This document shows, piece by piece, positions 51,658-60,997 of a stretch of DNA of 64,000 nt (position 1 is its first letter; every line of letters starts with the position of its first letter). The position numbers were made by a program, and so were the translations under genes. The notes beneath the pieces were generated by a model. That model was not told the origin of the DNA, did not search any database, and was given only the letters and a program-made list of their open reading frames with translations. Source of the stretch: Astrobacterium formosum (lineage in GTDB: Bacteria > Pseudomonadota > Alphaproteobacteria > Rhizobiales > Xanthobacteraceae); NCBI GenBank assembly GCA_030848545.1, contig JAVDCA010000014.1, positions 1 to 64,000 on the forward strand. The letters are read 5' to 3'.

Positions 51658-53532
51658 ATGTCGCCGCGGCGCTCGCTGCGGTGTCAACGCCGCCGTCGCG
51701 GGAGGGGTCTCGCGGCGGTCCTGTCGGGTGCCGTCAACGCGGGATTGCCAGTGCTGTTTGTTTCCGCGCGCAGCCCATTGTGGATCACCGAATTTCCGCG
51801 CCTCGCGCGGTGCCTCGGCCTCGCGCGATGCGCCGGGCTTGCGGCCGTCGCACTCCTCCTCGGCGGCCAGAGCCTGCAGAACGCCGCCGCCAACGGCGAT
51901 ACCCGCACGATCTCGTTCCGCCACATCCATACGGGCGAAACCGCCACCATCACGTATAAGCGCGAAGGCCGCTACGACAACGCGGGCCTCAAGCAGATCA
52001 ACCACATCATGCGCGACTGGCGCCGCGACGAAGAGGTCCGCATGGACCCGCGCGTCATCGACATCATCTGGGAGGTCAATCGCGAGGTCGACGGCAGGAG
52101 CGCGATCGAGATCATCTGTGGCTACCGGGCACCGGCCACCAACCAGATGCTGCGCAAGCGAAGCCGCGGCGTCGCCCAATTCAGCCAGCACACGCTCGGC
52201 CGCGCGGTCGACTTCCACATTCCCGGTGTGCCGCTCGAAGCCGTGCGCAATGCCGGCCTGCGGCTGCAGCGCGGCGGCGTCGGCTTCTACCCGAGTTCCA
52301 AATTCGTCCATCTCGATGTCGGCAGCGTGCGCCATTGGCCGCGCATGACCTATGACCAGTTGGCGCGCGTGTTCCCGGACGGGCGCACCGTGCACGTTCC
52401 CACCAACGGCAAGCCGCTCGCCGGCTATGCGCTCGCCCTCGCCGACGTCAGGAAGCGCGGCGGCAGCCCGTCGCAGCTTGCTCTCGCGGCCGCCGACGGC
52501 GCCGGCGCCGAGGCGATCGAGACGACGCAGAAGCCGAAGAAGAGCCTGCTCGCCGCCCTGTTCGGCGGCGGCAAGGACGAAGACGAGGACAACGAACTCG
52601 CCACCGCGGCCACCCAGGCTCCTTCGCCTGCGGCCGCCCCGCGGGTCAAGACCGTCGCGGTGCCGCTGCCGACGGCGCGGCCAGCGGCACTGATCGCCGC
52701 CAACGACGCCAAGCCTGATACCAAGACTGACGCCAAGCCGGCCCGCGCGATCACGCTCGCCGCGGCGGAGTCGCGGCCGATCGACCTGTCGCCGCCGGCC
52801 ACCGCACCCGCAGTCGACAACGTGTTCACCGCCCGCGGCCTGTGGGAAGGCCCGCAGGGCCGGCCGGAGCCGCCCGCCGCCATTCCCAATCCGGGACCTG
52901 TCCAGGTGGCCGACGCCTCCGACGTCCCGGCGCTGGGTCCGGCGCGCATGCGCGTCGAGCAGCGCCCGTCCGACCTGGAAATCACCAGCAAATTGGCGCC
53001 GTGGCCGGGCCAGCAGCGCGGCAACGACCGCGTTCCGGCCGAGGTGGCGCTCGCCTATGCGGCCCAGAACGACGGCCTGATCGCCACGGCGACGCCGCGG
53101 GCAGCCCCCATGGGAAGCGCGCTGACGCGCGCCGGTGCCGCAGACGCCCCGGTCGACGGCGAAGGCCTCACCACCATCATCAAGAAGACCATTTCGCGCG
53201 CCGCGAGCCCGCGCGCCGTTGCCGCCATTCCGGGTCCCACATCGGCCGCCCCCAAGCGCACGCCAGCGCCGCTCGCCGGCGAAATCTACGCCGATCCGTG
53301 GCTGCGCGCCCTGGTGCTCGCGCCCGACCTGCAAAACTACCTGACCGCCACCGCCTTCGAGGCACCCGATCCGATGAGCCTGCGGCCCCTGATGGTCAAG
53401 CCCGACTCGGTGGTGGTGATGACGTTCTGCAACGACCCGCATCTGGGCATGATCAGCGAGCGGTTCACCGGCAGCGCCGTCGTGTTCGTGTCGACCGTGA
53501 CGGTGATCGGCCGCACCGCCATGCTGCGCTGA
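51658..53532 (+). CDS. DUF882 / M15-type murein peptidase with long low-complexity tail
   Basis: About 624 residues. A long N-terminus with a hydrophobic stretch (LGLARCAGLAAVALLLGGQS) probably directs export. The YcbK-like DUF882 domain (about residues 80-240) has the M15 zinc signature: HTLGRAVDFHI supplies His and Asp, and KFVHLDVGSVRHW the HxD pair. It probably cleaves peptidoglycan peptides. The C-terminal 380 residues are Ala/Pro/Lys-rich, with a KPKKSLLAALFGGGKDEDED segment and a final folded-looking block (EIYADPWLRALVLAPDLQNY). The start is ATG 51658; a TTG at 51649 is in frame. Confidence 0.85.
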   Translation: MSPRRSLRCQRRRRGRGLAAVLSGAVNAGLPVLFVSARSPLWITEFPRLARCLGLARCAGLAAVALLLGGQSLQNAAANGDTRTISFRHIHTGETATITYKREGRYDNAGLKQINHIMRDWRRDEEVRMDPRVIDIIWEVNREVDGRSAIEIICGYRAPATNQMLRKRSRGVAQFSQHTLGRAVDFHIPGVPLEAVRNAGLRLQRGGVGFYPSSKFVHLDVGSVRHWPRMTYDQLARVFPDGRTVHVPTNGKPLAGYALALADVRKRGGSPSQLALAAADGAGAEAIETTQKPKKSLLAALFGGGKDEDEDNELATAATQAPSPAAAPRVKTVAVPLPTARPAALIAANDAKPDTKTDAKPARAITLAAAESRPIDLSPPATAPAVDNVFTARGLWEGPQGRPEPPAAIPNPGPVQVADASDVPALGPARMRVEQRPSDLEITSKLAPWPGQQRGNDRVPAEVALAYAAQNDGLIATATPRAAPMGSALTRAGAADAPVDGEGLTTIIKKTISRAASPRAVAAIPGPTSAAPKRTPAPLAGEIYADPWLRALVLAPDLQNYLTATAFEAPDPMSLRPLMVKPDSVVVMTFCNDPHLGMISERFTGSAVVFVSTVTVIGRTAMLR

Positions 53533-53566
53533 AGCGGCGTTTCATATCCAATCGATCGATAATACC

Positions 53567-53667
53567 GTCATTCCGGGGCGGCCGAAGGCCGAATCCGGAA
53601 TCCAGAAGCGCGCACCGGACTCGCGACTGGATTCCGGGTTCGCGCTTTCAGCGCGCCCCGGAATGAC
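53567..53667. repeat. 101-bp intergenic palindrome (GTCATTCCGGGG family)
   Basis: GTCATTCCGGGGCG at the left and the CGCCCCGGAATGAC-like right end enclose secondary hairpins (GGAATCCAG/CTGGATTCC). It is the long form of the element at 45539-45579 and lies between converging genes. Confidence 0.85.
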
Positions 53668-53712
53668 TAAACCGATTTGGCGGAGATACGAACGCGATGA
53701 GCGGCGGCGTCC

Positions 53713-53991
53713 TCACGCCATGCCGAGGGCCACCAGATAGGTATCCAGGATCGCTTCCTGTTCGGCACGCTCGTCCTTGTCCTGCTTGCGCAGCCGGATG
53801 ACGGCGCGCAGCGCCTTGACGTCGTAACCATTGCCCTTCGCCTCCGCATAGACGTCGCGGATATCGTCGGAAATCGTCTTCTTCTCTTCCTCCAGGCGCT
53901 CGATTCGCTCGACGAACGCCTTGAGCTGATCCTTGGCAAAATTGGTCGCCACATGATCGATGTCTTTTTCGGCCGCGGCAGTGGCAGGCAT
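53713..53991 (-). CDS. gapR: GapR-type nucleoid-associated protein (DUF2312)
   Basis: A 92-residue, almost entirely helical protein. The DUF2312 core is [40 protein letters not shown] and [20 protein letters not shown]. In Caulobacter GapR encircles overtwisted DNA ahead of polymerases and stimulates type II topoisomerases; it is near-essential in alphaproteobacteria. The start is ATG at 53989-53991. It stands alone between a palindromic repeat and the DUF1244 gene. Confidence 0.9.
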   Translation of the reverse strand: MPATAAAEKDIDHVATNFAKDQLKAFVERIERLEEEKKTISDDIRDVYAEAKGNGYDVKALRAVIRLRKQDKDERAEQEAILDTYLVALGMA

Positions 53992-54154
53992 CGGCTTCTC
54001 CTCGTCGTTCCGATTTGATCCCGACCTTTCGAGGCCAAAGACGGTCAGGTCAAGGCACGACGGCCGTCATCCACAATCCATGCACAGGAGACGGGAGGGG
54101 CCTGCGTACCGGCGAACCGTAGCAGTGCTTGGGAAATGGGTCATTCCGGCCCTG

Positions 54155-54457
54155 TCAATGCCCGGGCGCAACTTTTTCGAAGGCGACCTTCTGGTCCGGG
54201 CTCGCCTCCTTCTGGTGTTTCGCGCGCCACTGGTCGTAGGGCTCGCCATAGACCAGTTCGCGGCTCTCGTCCTTGGTGATGGCGATGCCGCGGGCGTCGG
54301 CGGCCTCCTTCATCCAGTTGGACAGGCAGTTGCGGCAGAAGCCGGCGAGATTCATCAAGTCGATGTTCTGCACGTCGGTGCGCGCACGCAGGTGCTCGAC
54401 CAGGCGCCGGTAGACCGCAGCTTCGAGTTCGATGCGGGTGCGTTCGTCGATGGTCAT
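54155..54457 (-). CDS. DUF1244 family protein
   Basis: A 100-residue cytosolic protein. The conserved DUF1244 features are AAVYRRLVEHLRARTDVQNI, DLMNLAGFCRNCLSNWM and ITKDESRELVYGEPYDQWRA. The CRNC pair may bind a metal, though this is inference. The family is widespread in alpha- and gammaproteobacteria with no defined role. The start at 54455-54457 is chosen because the longer frame runs through the neighbouring membrane-protein gene. Confidence 0.9.
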   Translation of the reverse strand: MTIDERTRIELEAAVYRRLVEHLRARTDVQNIDLMNLAGFCRNCLSNWMKEAADARGIAITKDESRELVYGEPYDQWRAKHQKEASPDQKVAFEKVAPGH

Positions 54458-54537
54458 GCGGTAGTCTCTACTTCCATATGCCGGAAATGCAATCGCCTGA
54501 ATGGAGGCGCCGGTCCGGCCCGGCGCCGGGTCATTGA

Positions 54538-55086
54538 TCAGGCCTTGGCGTTCCCGCCGCGGGCCTCGCTCTTTTCCCCCGGCGGCTTGGTGCCGTCGCC
54601 CAGCCTGTCGGCGATCACCACCGCCAGGAGCGACGCCAGGAACACGCCATGGATGCCGACCAGCCAGCCGAGGCGGACAGGGTCGTATTGTTCGATGTTC
54701 ATGAACGCCTTCAGGACCTCGACCGCCGAGATGGCGACGATGGAGGTCATCAGCTTCTGCTTCAGGCCGCCGAAATCGACCTTCGCCATCCATTCCGGCC
54801 GGTCGTGTCCGGACATTTCGATGCGTGACACGAAGTTCTCGTAGCCGGAGAAGATCACGATCAGCACCAGATTGCCCATGAAGGCGATGTCGATCAGGCC
54901 GAGGATGCCGAGCACGATGGCGTTGCGATCGGCATGCAGTACCAGACCGGCGAAATGGCCGAACTCGATGACGAAGTGCACGAGCAACAGGACCAGCGCC
55001 GCCGCCAATCCGAGATAGAACGGTGCCAGCAGCCAACGGCTCTGGAACAGAACGGCTTCCAACGCGAGTTCGAATTTGCGCATCAT
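54538..55086 (-). CDS. UPF0114 (YqhA) family membrane protein
   Basis: A 182-residue inner-membrane protein with about four hydrophobic segments. The UPF0114 signature is seen in ALEAVLFQSRWLLAPFYLGL, VLGILGLIDIAFMGNLVLIV and KLMTSIVAISAVEVLKAFMN. A G-rich ribosome binding site precedes the tandem ATGs at 55081-55086. Function is unknown. It lies about 70 bp downstream of msrA on the same strand. Confidence 0.88.
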   Translation of the reverse strand: MMRKFELALEAVLFQSRWLLAPFYLGLAAALVLLLVHFVIEFGHFAGLVLHADRNAIVLGILGLIDIAFMGNLVLIVIFSGYENFVSRIEMSGHDRPEWMAKVDFGGLKQKLMTSIVAISAVEVLKAFMNIEQYDPVRLGWLVGIHGVFLASLLAVVIADRLGDGTKPPGEKSEARGGNAKA

Positions 55087-55154
55087 CCCCCCACTCGAAT
55101 CGACGGCCGCATGCAGGAACGCGGCCGTCCGTTCGTCCAATTTCGGTACCGGAA

Positions 55155-55811
55155 TTAAGCCGTTGCCGCGACGCCGACCGGGCAACTGACGCCGGTACCG
55201 CCGAGACCGCAATAGCCGTTCGGGTTCTTGGCGAGATATTGCTGGTGATAGTCCTCGGCGAAATAGAACACCGGGGCGTCGACGATCTCGGTCGTGATGG
55301 TGCCGAGGCCCTTCGCCGCCAGGGCGCGCTGGTAGGCCTGCTTCGATTGCTCCGCTGCCGCCCGCTGGGCGGCCGAGGCGACGTAGATGCCGGAGCGATA
55401 CTGGGTGCCGACATCGTTGCCCTGGCGCATCCCTTGCGTGGGATCGTGGCTCTCCCAGAAGGTCTGCAGCAGACGCTCGTAGGAAATCTTGGCGGGGTCG
55501 AAGACGACCAGCACCACTTCGTTGTGGCCGGTGCGGCCGGTGCAGACTTCCTCGTAGCTGGGATTGGGCGTGAAGCCGCCCGTGTATCCGACTGCGGTGA
55601 CATGGATGCCGTCGCCGAGCTGCCAGAACTTGCGCTCGGCACCCCAGAAGCATCCGAGCCCGAACACGGCGGTCTCAAAGCCGTCCGGATAGGGTCCCTT
55701 CAGGGGGCGTCCGTTGACGAAATGATGGGAGGCGGTGCGCAAGGGCTCGCGGCGGCCGGGCAGCGCCGTTGCGGCCGTGGGCATGTCCAGGTTTTTGCGG
55801 AACGAAAACAT
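55155..55811 (-). CDS. msrA: Peptide methionine (S)-S-oxide reductase
   Basis: MsrA repairs oxidised methionine (S epimer) in proteins. The 218-residue product has the catalytic Cys54 in [13 protein letters not shown], the conserved [31 protein letters not shown] and [20 protein letters not shown], with resolving cysteines in the last two regions (YCGLGG and SCPVG). The N-terminal 40 residues are a linker typical of the longer MsrA form. The start at 55809-55811 gives [14 protein letters not shown]. Thioredoxin is the likely reductant. Confidence 0.96.
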   Translation of the reverse strand: MFSFRKNLDMPTAATALPGRREPLRTASHHFVNGRPLKGPYPDGFETAVFGLGCFWGAERKFWQLGDGIHVTAVGYTGGFTPNPSYEEVCTGRTGHNEVVLVVFDPAKISYERLLQTFWESHDPTQGMRQGNDVGTQYRSGIYVASAAQRAAAEQSKQAYQRALAAKGLGTITTEIVDAPVFYFAEDYHQQYLAKNPNGYCGLGGTGVSCPVGVAATA

Positions 55812-55941
55812 CGGGGGTCTCCGTGGCGTCGGCTCGGCGCCCAATATAGGAAGCCGCGCCACTGTCCGCATCGCCGGGCGATCCGGCATGAACCGGTCCC
55901 GGGCACAGCCTGGATCACGAAACCGCGAAGCGCACTCAGCT

Positions 55942-56259
55942 TCAGCCGCGCGCGTAGCCGATCAGCGGCTTCTTTCTCCGTCCGAGCAGGATCAGGATGG
56001 CGCCGAGGACGCCGAACACCGACCAGGTCGGTGCCGTCAAGATGGAAGTGACGACCGGATCCCACAGCCATGGGGAGACGCTTTTGACGGCGGGCTCCAG
56101 GCTCGCCAGGCTCGTGGCATGGATCGCGTTCCAGCTGTCGTTCAGCCGGGTGATGAAGATGGCGTTGCTGGCGATGGACTTGGTGCCGTCATAGACCAGG
56201 AAGACGAATCCGGCAGCCAGAATCCACAAGCCGAGAAAACGAAACAGAAAACGGATCAT
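55942..56259 (-). CDS. Hypothetical two-helix membrane protein
   Basis: About 105 residues, function unknown. It has two membrane segments: [20 protein letters not shown] near the N-terminus and [18 protein letters not shown] near the C-terminus, with a loop rich in Trp and Ser ([19 protein letters not shown]). The pattern is similar to short conserved hypothetical proteins in Hyphomicrobiales, but I cannot name a family. The start at 56257-56259 is chosen because the membrane helix begins there. It is on the strand opposite to rpsT. Confidence 0.65.
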   Translation of the reverse strand: MIRFLFRFLGLWILAAGFVFLVYDGTKSIASNAIFITRLNDSWNAIHATSLASLEPAVKSVSPWLWDPVVTSILTAPTWSVFGVLGAILILLGRRKKPLIGYARG

Positions 56260-56556
56260 GGCGCATCCCATCGGGAGCCGGCGAATCCAGACACGGGCCT
56301 GAATTAGCCTTACGGCCAGCATGGTTCAACCCGCCCGCTTCGCGGACACCCGATTCCGGTGCTCGATGTGAGCGCATCCAGCCCGGTTCGCAACGCCCCG
56401 CGTGAACGCGAGCCGTCCGGTCTTTGTCTTCGTATGGAGAACCGCGGACGTCGCGTCCACGATCTCGGGTCGGCCTCGCCCACGACCGCCTGCCGGCACG
56501 GTTTGGCCGATGGTATCTTGCGACTACTTCCCCGCGTTTGCGCGAGGGACCGGCCG
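56260..56556. other. Intergenic region upstream of the rpsT promoter
   Basis: About 300 bp without a supported gene. Short frames (for example 56359-56610 on the plus strand) have no recognisable motif and no ribosome binding site. Confidence 0.4.
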
Positions 56557-56585
56557 TTGACGCCCGCGGCTGGCCTGACTATAAG
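56557..56585 (+). promoter_or_regulatory. Strong sigma-70-like promoter of rpsT
   Basis: TTGACG (56557-56562), a 17-bp spacer and TATAAG (56580-56585). The start of transcription would be near 56592, about 112 bp before the rpsT ATG. Confidence 0.7.
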
Positions 56586-56597
56586 CTTCGCCACGCA

Positions 56598-56630
56598 GGC
56601 GGCGGGCTGATCCGCCGCCGCTTGTTTTTT
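56598..56630 (+). terminator. Terminator-like hairpin in the rpsT leader
   Basis: GGCGGCGG, loop GCTGAT, CCGCCGCC, then GCTTGTTTTTT. It lies immediately after the predicted transcription start and about 74 bp before rpsT. It could be an attenuator, a stabilising 5' hairpin, or the old end of a lost upstream gene. Confidence 0.7.
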
Positions 56631-56703
56631 CCTGGTCGGCTTGGCTTGGGCGGACTGAATCGTCCTCCGATCTGCCGCCGACCCGCAACGTCACGGAAAC
56701 GCG

Positions 56704-56970
56704 ATGGCCAACACCACTTCCGCCAAGAAGGCGACCCGCAAGATTGCGCGCCGCACCGCGGTCAACAAGGCGCGCCGGTCGCGCATTCGCACCCATGTCC
56801 GTGCGGTCGAAGAAGCGATTGCGGGCGGCAGCCACGACACCGCCCTCGCAGCCCTCAAGGCGGCCGAGCCGGAGATGATGCGCGCCGCGCAAAAGGGCGT
56901 CGTCCATAAGCGCACCGCGAGCCGCAAGGTGTCGCGTCTGTCGGCGCAGATCGGCAAGCTCGCCAAGTAA
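56704..56970 (+). CDS. rpsT: 30S ribosomal protein S20
   Basis: An 88-residue basic primary-binding protein of 16S r[42 protein letters not shown] and [20 protein letters not shown] are standard S20 segments. The ATG at 56704 gives the usual N-terminus. It is preceded by a strong promoter and a terminator-like hairpin and followed by a clear intrinsic terminator. Its place next to dnaA is conserved in Hyphomicrobiales. Confidence 0.97.
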   Translation: MANTTSAKKATRKIARRTAVNKARRSRIRTHVRAVEEAIAGGSHDTALAALKAAEPEMMRAAQKGVVHKRTASRKVSRLSAQIGKLAK

Positions 56971-56998
56971 GTCCGCACGTATTACGTGCAACGAATAG

Positions 56999-57038
56999 CA
57001 GCCGCCGCGGCATCCGCCCGCGGCGGCTGTATTGTTTT
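56999..57038 (+). terminator. Intrinsic terminator of rpsT
   Basis: CAGCCGCCGCGG (56999-57010) and CCGCGGCGGCTG (57018-57029) form a 12-bp stem with a 7-base loop, followed by TATTGTTTT. Confidence 0.9.
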
Positions 57039-57344
57039 GGGCGAGATGACTGTCATAATCACCCATCACGTGTGACGGTTTTGTTACTGTCCGGCAACAG
57101 ATTTGCCAAAGTGTCACACGTTGGTAGTTTTTCGCATTGTCGCATTTGGAAATTAGGAAGGCTTTCGTGCCTTTCAGGGCGACGGCTACCCGGTCAGATC
57201 GGACTCAAATTTAGACGAGACTCCAGGTGGTTAGGCCGCATAGCCAAGACCGGGCTTGGAATCCCGCCACAGCCAGTTCACGCCCACGTTGCATCAATTA
57301 GACCTCGACCGAGCCCCGTTACCTCCCGGGGGCGGCCGGATGGC

Positions 57345-57353
57345 TGTGAATAA
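57345..57353 (-). promoter_or_regulatory. Single DnaA-box-like site
   Basis: TGTGAATAA, reading TTATTCACA on the minus strand, one mismatch from the consensus TTATCCACA. It lies about 690 bp before dnaA. Confidence 0.4.
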
Positions 57354-57626
57354 CCTCGCTCGGCCAACGAGTTGGGCAAAATCTGCATTTGGATCACAGC
57401 TGTTGCCCGATTGCACCGCCGGGACGGCACGACGGTCCTCGGCAACAACACCATTGCAGCTGCGGAGGCCCCTGTGTATTTTGAAATTGTCCCGGGCCAC
57501 CGGGGCTCTCAGTAAACGGTCTGAATTCGCGACTCATCCGAGGATGGGCAGGGATGTTTTTGCCTCATGGCTTCTCTGTGTTCTGAAGATGATCTGGTAG
57601 TGCGGGCGTACGGACCACTCGAATGT

Positions 57627-57667
57627 ACTTGGAAGTTTTCCGGATTTACTTAGGAAAATTCCCAAGT
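57627..57667. repeat. AT-rich imperfect palindrome upstream of dnaA
   Basis: ACTTGGAAGTTTTCC (57627-57641) pairs with GGAAAATTCCCAAGT (57653-57667) at 13 of 15 positions around an 11-base AT-rich centre (GGATTTACTTA). It is about 370 bp before dnaA and unlike the GC-rich intergenic repeats elsewhere in the window. Confidence 0.65.
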
Positions 57668-58039
57668 GGCGGGTTTAAACTTTAAGTGACGCGACGTCGT
57701 CGCCCTGCGGCCTACACCGCCAGAGCATCAGACGAGGGGGCAACCATGAATAATTCGTGTCGGACGGCACAAGCATCGGCGTCCACAGGCTCCCCAAATT
57801 GCCGACCCCCGGCTCCGTTTCAGTGCGATCTTCCCTCGCATCAATTCCATCCCCCTATCGTGGGATGCGGCCGTTCTGTCCGGCCCCTCTGCTAGGGGCG
57901 CAGGCGGCCCCTCACCTTCCATAACTCCAGCGGTCGCAGGCTCGCCTCGACCCGAAATCCTGACGGTCGACGCCGCTGGCGATTATCGCCGCGCCGCCGC
58001 CGGCATCTTTCATCAGCGTTAGGCGCAAGAGACAAGAAC

Positions 58040-59470
58040 ATGATCACTACCGACCAAGAGCAATGGCTCCGTGTCAGAGGTCGGCTTCGTGCCGAGGTCG
58101 GCGAGGACATCTTTTCCAGTTGGTTCGCCCGAATGGAACTGGATGGCCTCGACGAAGAGACCGTGCACCTGTCGGTTCCCACCCGTTTTCTCAAGAGCTG
58201 GATCCAGGCCCACTACGCCGAACGCGTGTTGGTCTGCTGGCGGGGCGAGCAGCCCAATCTGCGCCGCATCGATCTCGCGGTCCGCTCGGCGGTGATCCGC
58301 TCCGCCGTGCCGCCCAAATGCGTGGAACCCGCCGCCACGCCCCCCCGCAACGGCCGGGACACCAAGTTCGACGGTATCGAAACGCGCCCCGCGACGGCAC
58401 CCATCGTCGCCGCCCATGAGGCGCTGGGGGGATCACCACTCGATGCCCGTCTGACCTTCGATTCCTTCGTGGTCGGACGCTCCAACACTCTCGCTCACGC
58501 CGCCGCCAAGCAGGTCGCCGACGCCCGCCGCGGCGATGCCGTGATGTTCAATCCGCTCTACATCCATGCCGGCGTCGGGCTGGGCAAGACTCACCTCCTG
58601 CAGGCGATCGCCTGGGCGGGCAACCGGCATTCGGACCGCAAGGTCCTGTATCTGACCGCCGAGCGGTTCGTGTATGGCTTCGTGTCGGCGCTCCGCAGCC
58701 AGACCGCCATTGCGTTCAAGGAAGCCCTGCGGGGTATCGACGTCCTGGTGATCGATGACCTCCAGTTCCTCCAGGGCAAGTCGACCCAGGCGGAATTCTC
58801 GCACACCCTGAATTCCCTGATCGATGCCGGCCGCCAGGTCGTCATCGCCGCCGACCGGCCGCCGGCCGACATCGAAAACCTGGACGAGCGCGTGCGCTCC
58901 CGCCTCGCCGGCGGGCTCGTGGTCGAAATGGGCATGCTCGCCGAGGAACTGCGGCTGCAGATCCTGGTGTCGCGGGTCGCCGCCGCCCGCCAGCACCATC
59001 CGGGTTTCGAGGTTTCTCCGCCCATCCTCGCCCATATTGCCCGCTCGGTGACGCAGAATGGGCGCGACCTGGAAGGCGCCATCAATCGCCTGCTCGCCCA
59101 CTCCAAGCTCACCGGACAGCCGGTCACCATGGAACTGGCCGAGCGCGAAATCCGCGACCTCATCCGGCCGACCGAACCGCGCCGGGTCAAGATCGAGGAG
59201 ATCCAGCGCATCGTCGCCCGCCACTACAATGTCAGCCGCGGCGACCTTCTGTCGTCGCGCCGCACCGCCAATGTGGTGCGGCCGCGCCAGGTTGCCATGT
59301 ACCTCGCCAAGGTCCTGACGCTACGTTCGCTTCCCGAGATCGGCCGCCGGTTCGGGGGCCGCGACCACACGACGGTGCTGCATGCGGTGCGCAAGATCGA
59401 GAACCTGGTCGGCAACGACAACTCGCTCGCCGAGGAAATCGAGGGCCTGAAGCGCCAATTGCAGGAATGA
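58040..59470 (+). CDS. dnaA: Chromosomal replication initiator protein DnaA
   Basis: The AAA+ initiator that opens the origin and loads the helicase. The 476-residue protein has domain I ([20 protein letters not shown]), a short linker, and domain III from about residue 140 ([20 protein letters not shown]) with Walker A in [16 protein letters not shown] and Walker B in [14 protein letters not shown]. Domain IV ends with the signature [17 protein letters not shown] that reads DnaA boxes. The linker of domain II is short. The ATG at 58040 matches the family. dnaN and recF follow in the same direction. Confidence 0.97.
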   Translation: MITTDQEQWLRVRGRLRAEVGEDIFSSWFARMELDGLDEETVHLSVPTRFLKSWIQAHYAERVLVCWRGEQPNLRRIDLAVRSAVIRSAVPPKCVEPAATPPRNGRDTKFDGIETRPATAPIVAAHEALGGSPLDARLTFDSFVVGRSNTLAHAAAKQVADARRGDAVMFNPLYIHAGVGLGKTHLLQAIAWAGNRHSDRKVLYLTAERFVYGFVSALRSQTAIAFKEALRGIDVLVIDDLQFLQGKSTQAEFSHTLNSLIDAGRQVVIAADRPPADIENLDERVRSRLAGGLVVEMGMLAEELRLQILVSRVAAARQHHPGFEVSPPILAHIARSVTQNGRDLEGAINRLLAHSKLTGQPVTMELAEREIRDLIRPTEPRRVKIEEIQRIVARHYNVSRGDLLSSRRTANVVRPRQVAMYLAKVLTLRSLPEIGRRFGGRDHTTVLHAVRKIENLVGNDNSLAEEIEGLKRQLQE

Positions 59471-59696
59471 CGTCCCCTCGGCAGGCGCTGGCGCCGGGCA
59501 AAAATCGCCGCCGCGGCGCCGCTGATGGTCGTTACCCGCCGGCAGACCCTTGCCGAATCCGCGCCGCCGGGCCAATTTCAACGTCCGGCGTCCAGGGTCG
59601 GCGCCGGTAGCCGGGCCCTCACGGGGGCGGTACTAAGACGATTCTCCTCTCCTCCTCCCGGGCCGAGGCTTCCCACCCGACTGAACGGGGTTCGTT

Positions 59697-60815
59697 ATGA
59701 AAGTCACCGTGGAGCGCGCCGAGCTCCTGAAATCGCTGTCGCATGTGCACCGCGTGGTCGAGCGGCGGAATACCATTCCGATCCTGGCCAATGTGCTGAT
59801 CCGGGCCGAACGCTCGCGCCTCGCCTTCAAGGCCACCGACCTCGACCTTGAAGTGATCGAGACGGTGCCGGCCGAAGTCGGCCCCGAAGGCGTCACCACG
59901 GTTCCGGCGCACATGTTCTACGAAATCGTGCGCAAGATTCCCGAAGGCGCCCAGATCGTGCTGGAGGCGACGGGAGACCGTGCGATCCTGACGATCCGCG
60001 CCGGGCGCTCCAAGTTCACCCTGCAGACACTGCCCGAGAGCGACTTTCCCGATATCGCCACCGGCGAGATGACGCACAAATTCGCGCTGCCGGCGAGGGA
60101 TCTCAAGCGGCTGATCGAAAAGACCCAATTCGCCATTTCGACCGAGGAGACGCGTTACTACCTCAACGGCATCTACCTGCATACCAGCGGCAGCGGCACC
60201 GACATGGTGCTGCGCGCGGTCGCCACCGACGGCCACCGTCTCGCCCAGGTCGAGTTCCCGGCCCCGACCGGGACCGAGGGCATGCCCGGCGTCATCGTGC
60301 CGCGCAAGACCGTCAACGAGGTGCAACGGCTGATCGAAGATCTCGACGCCGAAGTCACGGTCGAACTGTCGTCCTCCAAGATCCGCTTCACCATCGGCGA
60401 CGTGGTTCTGACCTCGAAGCTGATCGACGGCACTTTTCCGGATTATGGCCGGGTCATCCCGCTCGGCAACGACAAGGAACTGGAAGTGGGTAAGCGCGAG
60501 TTCGAACAGGCGGTCGACCGTGTCTCGACCGTGTCGAGCGAGCGCGGTCGCGCCGTCAAGCTCTCGCTCACCGGCGGCCGTTTGGTGCTTTCCGTCACCA
60601 ATCCGGATTCCGGCAGCGCCACCGAGGAGCTCGAGGTCGCTTACGAAGCCGATCCGATCGACATCGGCTTCAACTCGCGCTACCTGCTCGACATCGCCGC
60701 CCAGATCGAAGGCGACACCGCCGTCCTGAGGCTCGCCGACCCGGGCTCACCGACGCTGGTACAGGACAAGGACGCCAAGGGCGCGCTCTATGTTCTGATG
60801 CCCATGCGGGTGTAA
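59697..60815 (+). CDS. dnaN: DNA polymerase III sliding clamp, beta subunit
   Basis: The 372-residue ring-forming processivity clamp. MKVTVERAELLKSLSHVHRV opens domain 1; VATDGHRLAQVEFPAP is the conserved patch in the second domain; the hydrophobic pocket that binds partner proteins includes the C-terminal YVLMPMRV. Length and ends are complete. It follows dnaA by about 226 bp, a gap that likely contains its own promoter. Confidence 0.97.
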   Translation: MKVTVERAELLKSLSHVHRVVERRNTIPILANVLIRAERSRLAFKATDLDLEVIETVPAEVGPEGVTTVPAHMFYEIVRKIPEGAQIVLEATGDRAILTIRAGRSKFTLQTLPESDFPDIATGEMTHKFALPARDLKRLIEKTQFAISTEETRYYLNGIYLHTSGSGTDMVLRAVATDGHRLAQVEFPAPTGTEGMPGVIVPRKTVNEVQRLIEDLDAEVTVELSSSKIRFTIGDVVLTSKLIDGTFPDYGRVIPLGNDKELEVGKREFEQAVDRVSTVSSERGRAVKLSLTGGRLVLSVTNPDSGSATEELEVAYEADPIDIGFNSRYLLDIAAQIEGDTAVLRLADPGSPTLVQDKDAKGALYVLMPMRV

Positions 60816-60846
60816 GTGCCGGTTTCGATCGGTTCCGTTCCCTGTC

Positions 60847-60963
60847 GTCATTGCGAGCGGAGCGAAGCAATCCAGCTCTTCACGACGAGGCACCGGATTG
60901 CTTCGTCGCGGAGCCTGTCATCGGGCCGGTCAAACGCCGGACCCGGCGGCTCCTCGCAATGAC
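60847..60963. repeat. 117-bp intergenic palindrome (GTCATTGCGAG..CTCGCAATGAC)
   Basis: GTCATTGCGAG at the left end is the exact reverse complement of CTCGCAATGAC at the right end. Inner parts GCGAAGCAATCC and GGATTGCTTCG pair, and CGGTCAAACGCCG forms another hairpin. It separates dnaN from recF. Confidence 0.85.
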
Positions 60964-60997
60964 GAGGGCGAACGACCTCGACGAGTAGTGCGTCCTC

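Larger units (their letters stand above)
57039..58039. other. 1-kb non-coding rpsT-dnaA region, possible regulatory or origin-related DNA
   Basis: No gene is supported; short frames at 57072-57353, 57256-57600 and 57746-57895 lack family features. The GC content falls visibly in several patches. It contains one DnaA-box-like TGTGAATAA (57345-57353), a 41-bp imperfect palindrome (57627-57667), and a few GANTC sites. dnaA's promoter must lie here. A replication origin is possible but not shown: one box is too few, and in rhizobia the origin is known near hemE. Confidence 0.5.

Noticed and set aside
56359-56610. 83-codon plus-strand frame upstream of rpsT
   Set aside because: It runs through the promoter and hairpin of rpsT and has no supporting feature.
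57072-57895. Small plus-strand frames in the rpsT-dnaA gap, including a 49-codon frame at 57746 with a G-rich upstream sequence
   Set aside because: No motif, no membrane pattern and unusual residue content; only a possible ribosome binding site supports the last one, which is too little.
57039-58039. Calling this gap the chromosomal origin oriC
   Set aside because: Only one DnaA-like box was found and no AT-rich 13-mer cluster is obvious; rhizobial origins are known near hemE, which is not in the window.
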